Assembly: GCF_947501165.1 (NCBI RefSeq)
Contig: NZ_CANMUU010000002.1
Location: 620,001-684,000 of the forward strand
Source: an uncultured Allomuricauda sp.
GTDB taxonomy: Bacteria; Bacteroidota; Bacteroidia; Flavobacteriales; Flavobacteriaceae
Reading direction: 5' to 3'
Length of the DNA: 64,000 bases
Under the pieces are notes generated by a model that ran no database searches, was not told where the DNA came from, and worked only from the letters and a program-made list of their open reading frames with translations. Shown in pieces: positions 18,669 through 27,277 of this stretch. A program made the position numbers and the translations under genes. Each line of letters begins with the position of its first letter. The first letter of the stretch is position 1.

Positions 18669-19286
18669 ATGACTAAAGCCATTAACGCCTTAATCCTGGC
18701 GGCAGGTGCCTCTAATAGAATGCCCAATAAGATTAAGCAAATACTGCCTTGGGGTGACACTACGCTTTTAGGGAATACAATACATCAGGTTAGTCCGTTA
18801 GTCAATACCGTACATGTTGTTCTAGGGGCTTATGCGAACGAAATCCTACCTATGTTACCGAAACAGGTGGTTAGTCATTTAAATCCCAATTGGGAAAGTG
18901 GAATGGGCACTTCAATAGCATATGGAGTAAGTGAGATGCTTAAAAATGAAAAGGTTCCCGACGCTATGCTGATCTTGGTTCCAGACCAACCGTTAATGGA
19001 TACGGAGCATTTCGTTAAGCTAAAAGAAACATATTTGGAAAATGAAAGTGTGAACCTCGTAGCAACCCATTACGGAAACCAAAGACATGGAGTTCCTGCA
19101 ATTTTTGACCATTCGCTCTTCCTAGAACTTCAAAGCTTAAGCAAGGATTTTGGGGCCAAAAAAATCATTCAAAATCATTTATCTGAAGCAAAATTGATTC
19201 CAGGAAACGGAAAGGAAATTGATGTGGACACCTATGAGTCATACCTTCAATCGATTAAGGACACATCCAAAGGAAGTTCAATCTAA
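18669..19286 (+). CDS. Molybdenum cofactor cytidylyltransferase-like (MocA family)
   Basis: A 205-residue nucleotidyltransferase with LILAAGASNRMPNKIKQIL at the N-terminus (the LAAGxSxRMGxxK signature, with Pro in place of the usual Gly after RM), GMGTSIAYGV near residue 77 and ILVPDQPLMDTEHF near 98. This is the MocA type, which attaches CMP to the cofactor for xanthine-dehydrogenase family enzymes. It begins three bases after xdhC, the typical MocA neighbour, and ends the operon. Both this and the MobA-like gene occur in one transcript, suggesting two dinucleotide forms or divergence of one of them. Confidence 0.85.
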   Translation: MTKAINALILAAGASNRMPNKIKQILPWGDTTLLGNTIHQVSPLVNTVHVVLGAYANEILPMLPKQVVSHLNPNWESGMGTSIAYGVSEMLKNEKVPDAMLILVPDQPLMDTEHFVKLKETYLENESVNLVATHYGNQRHGVPAIFDHSLFLELQSLSKDFGAKKIIQNHLSEAKLIPGNGKEIDVDTYESYLQSIKDTSKGSSI

Positions 19287-19500
19287 TTTGAACGGAGAAG
19301 CGCTGACCAGTTAATTGGTCTATCGACTTGAAGTTGGTTTTTTTGAAGTGGACTCCACCACCTCCAAATCTTGGAAAATACCACAGGAGATTTGTTTTTT
19401 TACTAACGATTTGGATTTCTTCTGTTTTACCAAAGCGGCTATTTCTTTATTTAAGAACTGCATCGGAAGTGTTTTAAATAAGAACGATGGTTTTTCAAAA

Positions 19501-20151
19501 TTAGTCTTTCGCAAATTGGTTTTGTACACGTTCCAAAACAGTCATCCAATGCATTTTTAAGATAAGTGCTGCCGTGGGAATGTTGTTTTCGGCAATAGCA
19601 TTCAATATGGCGTCGTTTTGGGTTTCCATCTGTTGACCCACCAGACTACTTTCCGGTAAGATTTGTTCGTAGAAAAAAAGTCTGGCCTTTAAGTCGTCTA
19701 GAATTTGAAGGAGAATAGGGTTGGTACAATTGGCAAGAAGTAGTTTATGAAATTCAAATCGCGTGGTAATTGAATTTCTGATTTCCTTATGTTCAAAATA
19801 GTTTCGTAGTTCTAAAATGTATTCTTTAGTAAATGGAGTGCTTTGCAAAGCCATAACTTCCAATTGGGAAACCGTTTCATAAAGATGCTTGGCTTCTATT
19901 GTACCCAAAGAACGTATTATAAATCCTCGGTTGGGAATGGCCTTAACGATTCGGGCATGTTCCAATTGGCTAAGTGCTTCCCGTACTGGGGTAACACTCA
20001 TTCCAGTTTCCCTGGCTACCGCCGCTAAATTAATGGTCTTCCCAATTTGCAGTCTTCCCTGTTGAATTTGTTCCAACAAGTGGGACTTTACTTTGTCCCG
20101 AAGTATTCGAGGTTGAATCATACTTGGAAGATACAAATCATTGAGCAACAT
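19501..20151 (-). CDS. GntR-family transcriptional regulator (FadR/FCD subfamily)
   Basis: A 216-residue regulator. The winged helix-turn-helix spans about residues 12-75, with INLAAVARETGMSVTPVREALSQLE as the recognition part, followed by an all-helical FCD ligand-binding domain with histidines in FEFHKLLL and MHWMTV. I chose the ATG at 20151 (MLLNDLYLPSMI); a longer frame starting at 20268 would run into the trehalase coding region on the other strand, and MIQPRIL at 20121 is another possible start. It diverges from the trehalase gene across about 60 bases, so trehalose or another sugar acid may be its effector. That is inference only. Confidence 0.85.
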   Translation of the reverse strand: MLLNDLYLPSMIQPRILRDKVKSHLLEQIQQGRLQIGKTINLAAVARETGMSVTPVREALSQLEHARIVKAIPNRGFIIRSLGTIEAKHLYETVSQLEVMALQSTPFTKEYILELRNYFEHKEIRNSITTRFEFHKLLLANCTNPILLQILDDLKARLFFYEQILPESSLVGQQMETQNDAILNAIAENNIPTAALILKMHWMTVLERVQNQFAKD

Positions 20152-20156
20152 GCTAC

Positions 20157-20186
20157 TTTGTCTTTTATAGATTACCCGTATATTTA
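20157..20186 (+). promoter_or_regulatory. Putative promoter of the trehalase gene
   Basis: TTTG at 20157-20160 is followed after 18 bases by TATATTTA at 20179-20186. This matches the Bacteroidetes sigma-factor consensus (TTTG, about 19 bases, TAnnTTTG) with one mismatch in the -7 box. It leaves a leader of about 20 bases before the ATG at 20212. Confidence 0.35.
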
Positions 20187-20211
20187 AGCGTATTCTAAAC
20201 TTTGCTACGGT

Positions 20212-21783
20212 ATGAAAAAATGGATTGTTTCCGTAATTACGCTGTTTTTGCTGATTGGCTGCAAACAAAATGAACCAATTCCAGCAGATATCTCATTGTA
20301 TGAATCTCAGTTGTTTAAAGATGTTCAACTTGCAGCGGTTTTTAAAGATTCCAAAACGTTTGTGGATTTGGTGCCCAAGGAAGAAATTGGAATTTTAGAG
20401 GCAAAATACCTTACGGAAAAGACCAAGGAAGGCTTTGATTTGGTAGAATTTGTAGCCAATAATTTTGAGGACCACTCTATGAAGGCCTTGGAATTTAAGA
20501 CCGATACTACCAAAACCATGTATGAACATATCAACACCATGTGGGATAAACTTACCAGGGGGCCAGATGATGTAATCCCTTTATCTTCGAGGATTGCGTT
20601 ACCCCATAAATATGTGGTACCAGGAGGAAGGTTTCAAGAAATCTATTATTGGGACAGTTATTTTACCTTGGAAGGTCTACTGGCAGCTGAAAAAGATGAG
20701 TTGGCAAAGGCCATGGTAGATAATTTTAGCTTTTTGATTGATTCCGTAGGATTCATTCCAAATGGCACTAGGGATTATTATCGAACCCGTAGTCAACCTC
20801 CTTTCTATGCTTTAATGGTTGATGCCGTGACAAGAAAGGACAGTACAAAACTTACCAACTATTTGCCTCAATTGGAGAAGGAGTACAATTTTTGGATGGC
20901 CACTTCAGATTCAACCGAAGATTCACAGGCAGACCAACACGTTGTAAAGCTTAATAGTGCTGTACTAAATAGATATTGGGATAAGGCATTTACACCTAGG
21001 CCCGAAGCCTACAAGGAAGACCTGCATTTAGCCGGTGAGGTTCCTCAACCTGAAAAGCCAGCCCTATTAAATAATCTGAGGGCAGCTGCAGCTTCTGGAT
21101 GGGATTTTAGTTCTAGATGGTTTGGAATAAAGGGAGAGTTCAGTAGCACTGAGACTACAGATATTCTTCCTGTGGATTTGAATTGTCTACTTTATTTCAT
21201 GGAAAAGACCATTGCCAAGGCTTATGAATTAAATGGGCAACCAGAAGAAGCAAACAATTACAAGAAAAAGGCAACTTCACGAAAATCCAGTATTCAAGAA
21301 TTCTTTTGGAATGAAGAAAACGGCTTTTTTCAGGATTATAACTATGTTAAATCAGCTTCTACTCCAGAGCTTACCTTAGCTGGTGCTTTTCCCTTGTACT
21401 TTGGATTGGCTACAGCAGAGCAAGCCGAAAAAACCAAAGAAGTCTTGATGGATACGTTCTTAAAAGACGGTGGATTGGTAACCACCTTGGAGCACTCCGA
21501 GCAGCAATGGGATGCACCAAATGGATGGGCTCCCTTGCAATGGATTGCGGTGAAAGGTTTACTGAATTATGGCTATACAGAGGAAGCCAAAGAAATCATG
21601 ACACGGTGGTTGGCCCTGAACGAAAAAGTATTCAAGAACACGGGAAAGATGATGGAGAAGTATAATGTAGAAGACCTCACATTGCTTTCGGGTGGAGGGG
21701 AGTATGAAACCCAAGATGGTTTTGGATGGACCAATGGTGTTGCCCTGGGCTTCAAACAGATTTTGGAAGAATTGGATGAATAA
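20212..21783 (+). CDS. treA: Trehalase, GH37 lipoprotein
   Basis: A 523-residue enzyme with a lipoprotein signal (LFLLIGC). Both trehalase signatures are present: PGGRFQEIYYWDSYFT near residue 135 and QWDAPNGWAPLQ near 431. The catalytic aspartate lies in the ASGWDFSSRW segment near 300. It hydrolyses alpha,alpha-trehalose to glucose at the periplasmic or outer-membrane face. Length is that of bacterial periplasmic trehalases. A GntR/FCD regulator is transcribed divergently from the short upstream gap, the usual arrangement for local control. A shared hairpin separates its 3' end from the convergent ArsR gene. Confidence 0.95.
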   Translation: MKKWIVSVITLFLLIGCKQNEPIPADISLYESQLFKDVQLAAVFKDSKTFVDLVPKEEIGILEAKYLTEKTKEGFDLVEFVANNFEDHSMKALEFKTDTTKTMYEHINTMWDKLTRGPDDVIPLSSRIALPHKYVVPGGRFQEIYYWDSYFTLEGLLAAEKDELAKAMVDNFSFLIDSVGFIPNGTRDYYRTRSQPPFYALMVDAVTRKDSTKLTNYLPQLEKEYNFWMATSDSTEDSQADQHVVKLNSAVLNRYWDKAFTPRPEAYKEDLHLAGEVPQPEKPALLNNLRAAAASGWDFSSRWFGIKGEFSSTETTDILPVDLNCLLYFMEKTIAKAYELNGQPEEANNYKKKATSRKSSIQEFFWNEENGFFQDYNYVKSASTPELTLAGAFPLYFGLATAEQAEKTKEVLMDTFLKDGGLVTTLEHSEQQWDAPNGWAPLQWIAVKGLLNYGYTEEAKEIMTRWLALNEKVFKNTGKMMEKYNVEDLTLLSGGGEYETQDGFGWTNGVALGFKQILEELDE

Positions 21784-21792
21784 GGTTTTGAG

Positions 21793-21822
21793 ATTGGATT
21801 AAGACCAATTACCTAATCCGAT
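21793..21822. terminator. Bidirectional terminator-like hairpin between trehalase and arsR-type genes
   Basis: ATTGGATTA (21793-21801) and TAATCCGAT (21814-21822) pair in eight of nine positions with a 12-base loop, between two convergent genes. No strong T-run follows, so termination is likely but not certain. The right arm overlaps the stop codon of the minus-strand gene. Confidence 0.4.
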
Positions 21823-22139
21823 TTACTATCCAAATAAGAGCTAAGGTCTTGTAGTTTAGTATCCCAAAAACGCTCATAAAACTTAAGCCAATGATTTACT
21901 TCCTTTAGAGGTAAGGGGTCTGCAAAACAAAAACGCTCACGCCCTTTGGTATGGATTTGAACTAATCCAGCTTCCTCCAAGGTTCTTAAATGCTTGGTAA
22001 TGCCTTGGCGACTCATCTGGAACTGCCCAGATATTTGAGTGATGGGCATGGCCGTAGCGGCCACCACCAAAGCATGAAAAATTTCACGCCTTGTGGGGTC
22101 AGCAACAGCCTTTAAAACTTTTGTAATACTACTCTGCAT
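21813..22139 (-). CDS. ArsR-family winged-helix transcriptional regulator
   Basis: A 108-residue protein with a single winged helix: DPTRREIFHALVVAA near residue 12, the recognition helix ISGQFQMSRQGITKHLRTLEEAGLV near 34-58, and the beta wing HTKGRERFCFADP. There are no CxC metal-binding motifs, so it is not a metal sensor of the arsenic type; it belongs to the subgroup paired with AHSA1 proteins. It overlaps the 3' end of the SRPBCC gene upstream by 11 bases, so translation is coupled. Two palindromes in front of the operon (22585-22641) are likely its binding sites, giving autoregulation. Confidence 0.9.
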   Translation of the reverse strand: MQSSITKVLKAVADPTRREIFHALVVAATAMPITQISGQFQMSRQGITKHLRTLEEAGLVQIHTKGRERFCFADPLPLKEVNHWLKFYERFWDTKLQDLSSYLDSKSD

Positions 22140-22557
22140 GTACTTCTTTGATTAAGAATTCGTTCAACAAAGAAATACAGTTATCCCATCCACCATTGAA
22201 ATCAGTATACATTTTAATTGCTGTGTTTCCTGCATACTGGGATATACCAGAATGCTCTAAATACAATCTTGTTTTTTCACCCAAATCTTCCAATTCCCAT
22301 TTTACGGTAGTTTCCACGTTTGTGTTTTTGACCTCCCAAGTATAAATTAGGGTGTAGGGTTCTGCCTTTTGTACAACTCCCATTATGGGCTCACATCCTT
22401 CCTTTCCATCTGAGGTAAAAGTATATTGATACCCAACTTCAGCTTTAAAGTCGGCTTCGATGAACCAAGTGGATAACTCTTCTGCCTTTGAAATGGCATC
22501 CCAGACTTTGTCAATGGAATGATTCAGCAACTGTGTTTTTGAAATTACATCTTTCAT
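22129..22557 (-). CDS. SRPBCC/AHSA1-domain protein
   Basis: A 142-residue START-like domain protein: SIDKVWDAISKAEELSTWF near the N-terminus, a W-rich beta core (YTWEVKNTNVETTVKWEL) and the closing helix FNGGWDNCISLLNEFL. These helix-grip folds bind small hydrophobic ligands. I chose the ATG at 22557 (MKDVISKTQL); the longer frame would run through the operator region. It is the promoter-proximal gene of a two-gene operon with the ArsR regulator, an arrangement common in Bacteroidetes, where the pair probably forms a ligand-responsive unit. Confidence 0.85.
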   Translation of the reverse strand: MKDVISKTQLLNHSIDKVWDAISKAEELSTWFIEADFKAEVGYQYTFTSDGKEGCEPIMGVVQKAEPYTLIYTWEVKNTNVETTVKWELEDLGEKTRLYLEHSGISQYAGNTAIKMYTDFNGGWDNCISLLNEFLIKEVHAE

Positions 22558-22584
22558 GACTGTTCGTTTATTTAAGGTTAATAT

Positions 22585-22641
22585 GCAACTATATGGTTGC
22601 AAATATAAACAAACAATTTAATTACGCAACTATTAAGTTGC
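22585..22641. promoter_or_regulatory. Tandem palindromic operators GCAAC-N6-GTTGC
   Basis: Two inverted repeats of identical geometry: GCAAC (22585-22589) with GTTGC (22596-22600), and GCAAC (22626-22630) with GTTGC (22637-22641). Centres are 41 bases apart, close to four helical turns, so two dimers would sit on one face. They lie 28 bases and more upstream of the SRPBCC/ArsR operon start, where an ArsR-type dimer would repress. Confidence 0.7.
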
Positions 22642-22743
22642 ATATAAAATTATCTAATAGAGTTTATTTCACATTTTCTTTAGATTTTTCTGATACACTT
22701 TTAACTATCTTGTCTCAGACTAATTCTACCAAAACTAACACTC

Positions 22744-25700
22744 ATGAAATTTGCTTTAAAGACTTGGGTATTCTCCCTTTGCTTTCTATTTTTTTCTGTA
22801 TTCTTAATTGCTCAACAACCGGATTCAACCACGTTTAAAGGGTTGGAATTTAGAAGTTTGGGGCCAGCGCTAACTTCTGGCCGTATTGCCGATATTGCCA
22901 TTCATCCTGAAAATGAAAGCGTTTGGTATGTAGCTGTTGGTTCTGGGGGAGTTTGGAAAACAATCAATGCGGGAACAACATGGACACCGATTTTTGACAA
23001 ACAAACTGTGTATTCCATTGGATGTGTTACCATAGACCCTAACAATCCCAATACAATCTGGGTCGGTACCGGAGAAAATGTAGGGGGTAGACATGTCGGT
23101 TTTGGTGATGGTATTTACGTAAGCCATGATGAAGGAAAAACGTGGAAGAATGTTGGACTCAAAAACTCAGAGCACATTTCTAAGATAATTGTACATCCAG
23201 AGAACTCTGATGTAATTTGGGTAGCTTCCCAGGGACCTCTTTGGAGCAAAGGCGGTGAACGTGGACTATATAAATCATCAGATGGCGGAAAAACATGGAA
23301 TAGAACTTTAGGGGATTCCAATTGGACAGGCGTTACCGACATGGTAATTGACTTTACCAACCCAGATGTGCTTTATGCTGCCACATGGGACAGACATCGA
23401 ACCGTTGCTGCCTACATGGGAGGCGGACCAGGCTCCGGTCTTCATAAGAGTATAGATGGAGGAGAAACTTGGACAGAATTGAAAAATGGCATTCCAAAGT
23501 CGAATCTCGGCAAAATTGGATTAGCTATTTCTCCTTTTGATAATGAAGTGCTTTATGCTGCTATAGAGTTGGACCGTAAAAAAGGAGGTCTGTTCATTTC
23601 AAGAAATCAAGGCGCTTCATGGAGCAAACAATCGGATGCGGTTTCTGGAGGTACCGGACCTCATTATTATCAAGAGTTGTATGCATCTCCCCATCAAAAT
23701 GGAAAGCTCTATTTGATGAGCAACTATGTGCAAATCTCCAATGACCATGGAAAGAGCTTTAGCTTTATGAATGAAGATAAAAAACATGTGGACAGCCATG
23801 CTATGGCCTTCAAAAAATCGGACCCAGATTATGTTTTATTTGGTACGGACGGTGGTCTATATGAGTCTTATGATTTAACAAAAACATGGAGGTATTTCAA
23901 CAACTTGCCACTTATTCAATATTATAAAGTGGCTGTTGATGATGCCAAACCTTTTTATAATATTTATGGGGGAACTCAGGATAATGGTTCTCACGGAGGA
24001 CCATCCCAGACCATTAGCAATAAAGGGATATTGAACCATGATTGGTGGAAAACCTTAGGGGCTGATGGACACCAATCGGCCACGGAACCTGGAAATCCAG
24101 ACATCACCTATGGTGAATTTCAGCAAGGATGGCTTTGGAGAATAGACCAGACTACCGGTGAAACGGTATTTATCCAACCACAACCCGAAGCGGGAGAACC
24201 TCATGAGCGCTTTAATTGGGATGCTCCAATTTTAGTGAGTCCACATAACCCACAACGATTGTATTTTGCTTCATATCGGGTTTGGAAATCTGAAAACAGG
24301 GGAGATGAATGGACGGCAATCAGCAGTGATTTAACCCGAAATGAGGAAAGGTTGGCCTTACCCATAATGGGCAGAGCACAAAGTTGGGACAATCCTTGGG
24401 ATGTTGGGGCCATGTCCAATTACAACACCATAACCTCTTTGGCCGAATCTCCAATACAAGAAGGATTGATTTATGCTGGTACAGATGATGGAATTCTTCA
24501 GGTAACCGAAGATGGTGGAAACAATTGGCGAAAAATAATGCTTGGTTCTATCAAGGGAGTGCCGGAAAGAGCCTTTGTCAATGACGTTAGGGCCGATTTG
24601 TTTGACGCCAATACTGTGTATTTGGTTCTAGACAATCATAAGGAAGGAGATTACAAACCCTATCTTTTAAAAAGTTCAGATAAGGGAAAAACTTGGAGGT
24701 TTATGAATGGTAATCTTCCCAAAAAATTATTGACATGGCGCATCGTCCAAGATCATATCAAACCAAATTTATTATTTGCAGCAACTGAGTTTGGAATTTA
24801 TATGTCAAATAATGGGGGTAGTAGCTGGATGGAGTTAAATGGAGGACTTCCAACTATTTCATTTAGGGATATCACCATTCAGCGAGAGGCAGATGATTTG
24901 GTAGGAGCTTCCTTTGGAAGAGGTTTTTATGTGCTTGATGATATTTCGCCTCTACGGGATTTTGATGCCTCTAAAATGGGAGAGACCACCCTGTTCAAAG
25001 TACAAACTGCAGATTGGTATATCCAAAGAAGTGGTGTTGGGAGTCAAGGTAATACGGAGTATGTTGCTAAAAATCCTCCGTATGGTGCGGTTTTCACCTA
25101 TTATCTACCCGAAAAATTAAAAAGTCTCAAAGACGTCAGAAAAGAAAGGGAAAAGAATCTTAACAAACAAAATGCAAATGTCAATTTCCCAGGTTGGAAT
25201 GCATTGGATACGGAAACCAATCAAGAGAAACCATCCATTTTCCTGGTTGTAAAAGATAGTGATGGAAATGCAGTAAATACGGTGGCGGGAACAAACAAGA
25301 AAGGTTTTAACCGAGTCTCTTGGAATCTTACCTATGCGGATAGGACCGGGGTACCACTGAAAAAGCCGAAAGGCGATAACGATAACTTCTTTGGTTCTCC
25401 GTTTAGGGCAACACCAGGAAGCTATTCAGTTGAGCTTTACCAAAATGTGGATGGTACCATGACCCAGCTATCAGAAGTACAGAGTTTTGAAGTAAAACGA
25501 TTATCTGAAGGTGCATTGCCATCCAAACCAACAAGTGAAATAGATGCCTTTAGAATTGATTTTCAGAAATTTAGCCAAGATCTTATGGCCACCAATAACG
25601 TATTGGAGAAAAGTTTGATGAAACTGGATGCCATGGATCGCGCTTTAAGTCAAGCAAAACAACCTTCCGCCAACCTCAATTCAAAAATACATAGCGCTAA

Positions 25701-25995
25701 AACATCGCTTTTAGAACTTAAGTCAGTAATGAAAGGAAGTGTTGCTAAAAATGAAGTGGGTGAGCGCAACGCTCCATCTCCCGAGGATGGTTCTTTTATA
25801 GGATTTGTGGCTTTGGGCAATACCTATGGTCCTACTGGAAATCAAAAAGCAGCATTTCAAAGAGCAAAAAGCCAACTTCAAGATGTGAAGAAAGAATTGA
25901 ACGTTTTTATAAAAAACACGATTCCTGGTTTGGAGTCTGAGCTTAAAGCTGCCGGGGCACCGTGGATTGAAGGTCAAGGACTTATTCAAAACTAA
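22744..25995 (+). CDS. Large secreted BNR/VPS10-like beta-propeller protein
   Basis: A 1083-residue exported protein (Sec signal ending FLIAQQ). It contains many sortilin/BNR-type repeats of the form S-x-D-x-G-x-T-W: for example VSHDEGKTWKNV, KSSDGGKTWNRT, KSIDGGETWTEL, ISRNQGASWSK, VTEDGGNNWRK and KSSDKGKTWRF, spread over residues 60-680. This gives two seven-bladed-type propellers, followed by a beta-rich part and a coiled C-terminus around residues 930-1070. Many relatives are annotated glycosyl hydrolase, but no catalytic set is visible. A role in substrate binding or as an exported protein-interaction scaffold is as likely. The next gene begins seven bases later. Confidence 0.85.
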   Translation: MKFALKTWVFSLCFLFFSVFLIAQQPDSTTFKGLEFRSLGPALTSGRIADIAIHPENESVWYVAVGSGGVWKTINAGTTWTPIFDKQTVYSIGCVTIDPNNPNTIWVGTGENVGGRHVGFGDGIYVSHDEGKTWKNVGLKNSEHISKIIVHPENSDVIWVASQGPLWSKGGERGLYKSSDGGKTWNRTLGDSNWTGVTDMVIDFTNPDVLYAATWDRHRTVAAYMGGGPGSGLHKSIDGGETWTELKNGIPKSNLGKIGLAISPFDNEVLYAAIELDRKKGGLFISRNQGASWSKQSDAVSGGTGPHYYQELYASPHQNGKLYLMSNYVQISNDHGKSFSFMNEDKKHVDSHAMAFKKSDPDYVLFGTDGGLYESYDLTKTWRYFNNLPLIQYYKVAVDDAKPFYNIYGGTQDNGSHGGPSQTISNKGILNHDWWKTLGADGHQSATEPGNPDITYGEFQQGWLWRIDQTTGETVFIQPQPEAGEPHERFNWDAPILVSPHNPQRLYFASYRVWKSENRGDEWTAISSDLTRNEERLALPIMGRAQSWDNPWDVGAMSNYNTITSLAESPIQEGLIYAGTDDGILQVTEDGGNNWRKIMLGSIKGVPERAFVNDVRADLFDANTVYLVLDNHKEGDYKPYLLKSSDKGKTWRFMNGNLPKKLLTWRIVQDHIKPNLLFAATEFGIYMSNNGGSSWMELNGGLPTISFRDITIQREADDLVGASFGRGFYVLDDISPLRDFDASKMGETTLFKVQTADWYIQRSGVGSQGNTEYVAKNPPYGAVFTYYLPEKLKSLKDVRKEREKNLNKQNANVNFPGWNALDTETNQEKPSIFLVVKDSDGNAVNTVAGTNKKGFNRVSWNLTYADRTGVPLKKPKGDNDNFFGSPFRATPGSYSVELYQNVDGTMTQLSEVQSFEVKRLSEGALPSKPTSEIDAFRIDFQKFSQDLMATNNVLEKSLMKLDAMDRALSQAKQPSANLNSKIHSAKTSLLELKSVMKGSVAKNEVGERNAPSPEDGSFIGFVALGNTYGPTGNQKAAFQRAKSQLQDVKKELNVFIKNTIPGLESELKAAGAPWIEGQGLIQN

Positions 25996-26001
25996 GGCAG
26001 G

Positions 26002-26661
26002 ATGGCAAAAGCTAAGAGCCCTTTTAGTCTTTTGTATGCCTTGTTCATTTCAACCTTATCCCTTGCTCAATATACTTCCAGTGATTGGGAATCAAGGGAT
26101 AAGTGGATGAAAACGGATTCTCTTATAAATATGGCAGGAGTCTCTGTTGGGCAAGTAGTTGCGGATATCGGGTGCCATGAGGGATATCTTTCCATGCACT
26201 TGGCACGAAAGGTAAAAAGTAATGGCAGGGTGTATGCCGTGGATGTTAGGGACGATAGATTGGCCACCTTACGTGAAAATGCCAATTCAAGAAACTTGAG
26301 CAATATCATAACCATTCTTGGGGACTACGATAATCCTAAATTACCAGAAGGAACTTTAGATTGTGTTTTTGTTATTGACACCTATCACGAAATAACCGCC
26401 TACAAAACAGTACTTAATCACATTAGGAAAGCTTTGAAACCCGGAGGGCAAATCATGGTGTTGGAAAAGTTGAAAAAACGCATCATAGGAAAATCCAGGG
26501 AGGAACAGGTAGCTGCTCACTCTTTAGCTATGCATTATGTAGAAAAGGAACTACAGCAAGCGGGCTTTTCTATAGTTTCCAAAATTGAAAACCATGGCTT
26601 ATGGGAAAAGGAAGATGATAAACAAATGTGGGTCCTTTTAGCTAAAAAGACCCTTCAATAG
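26002..26661 (+). CDS. SAM-dependent class I methyltransferase with signal peptide
   Basis: A 219-residue protein. Residues 1-22 look like a Sec signal (hydrophobic core SLLYALFISTLSLAQ). A complete Rossmann methyltransferase domain follows: motif I VVADIGCHEGYLSMHLA near residue 53, the acidic residue of motif II in YAVDVRDDR near 79, motif IV CVFVIDTYHEI near 121, and motif VI LKPGGQIMVLE. Export of an S-adenosylmethionine-dependent enzyme is odd, because the cofactor is cytoplasmic. Relatives in Bacteroidetes do show such leaders. It follows the BNR gene closely and ends flush against a convergent lipoprotein gene. Confidence 0.8.
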   Translation: MAKAKSPFSLLYALFISTLSLAQYTSSDWESRDKWMKTDSLINMAGVSVGQVVADIGCHEGYLSMHLARKVKSNGRVYAVDVRDDRLATLRENANSRNLSNIITILGDYDNPKLPEGTLDCVFVIDTYHEITAYKTVLNHIRKALKPGGQIMVLEKLKKRIIGKSREEQVAAHSLAMHYVEKELQQAGFSIVSKIENHGLWEKEDDKQMWVLLAKKTLQ

Positions 26662-27144
26662 TCAAGGTTGCCTTAACTCATAAACAAAACTTTGTATTCC
26701 CGGTAAATCTTCTCCTACGTCGTTTACAAGTTGGTCTCCTGAAATACTTAACAAGGTAAGAACATCACCACCTCCAGTAAAGGTCACTTCAGTTTCATCG
26801 GAAAACCAATTTCCTGTACCCGTTATGGTCCCATTGCACACTGCGCTAAACATGTTTCCTGTAATTGTCGTTATTATAATTTCAGATTGTTCGAAAGTCC
26901 ATACCAAGTCGCCATTTAATAACAAACTACCCGTGATACATTCAAGTTCGTCCATCAAATTAGTGGAAGCAGTACCATCCATATTGATGTCTTGAGGTGT
27001 ACTTACATTGACTTCAACCAAATCCCAAAGGCCTATTACTTCAAAGTTGGGAGGAGGTGTTCCCTCAACCCCATCGTCTAAACTACATGAATTTGAAAGT
27101 ATGGCCAATAGGACAAATACCACACTTAATCTAATTGCTTTCAT
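26662..27144 (-). CDS. Lipocalin-like domain lipoprotein
   Basis: A 160-residue lipoprotein (signal up to SNSC near residue 20). After a short linker it has IGLWDLVEVNVS near residue 41, a DINMDGTASTNLMDEL segment that resembles a calcium-binding loop, and alternating beta strands ending in QSFVYEL. This is the lipocalin-like pattern frequent in Flavobacteriaceae, with a paired cysteine (ELECITG and SAVCNGT). The ligand is unknown. Its stop codon abuts the stop of the methyltransferase gene on the opposite strand with no spacer. Confidence 0.7.
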   Translation of the reverse strand: MKAIRLSVVFVLLAILSNSCSLDDGVEGTPPPNFEVIGLWDLVEVNVSTPQDINMDGTASTNLMDELECITGSLLLNGDLVWTFEQSEIIITTITGNMFSAVCNGTITGTGNWFSDETEVTFTGGGDVLTLLSISGDQLVNDVGEDLPGIQSFVYELRQP

Positions 27145-27277
27145 AGTTATTTTTTTAATCTTGGTTCAAAATTATAATAATCTGCTAAAAAAGAGCAAAA
27201 GCCTATTTGGTAAATGTACTAGCAAATTATCTTTCTATGAGTTTATGTATATTTATTGAAACCTGAAATAATCATTC

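Noticed and set aside
19320..19529. 69-codon minus-strand frame after the GntR gene
   Set aside because: It overlaps the regulator's 3' end, is lysine- and serine-rich without a recognisable pattern, and has no promoter or terminator support.
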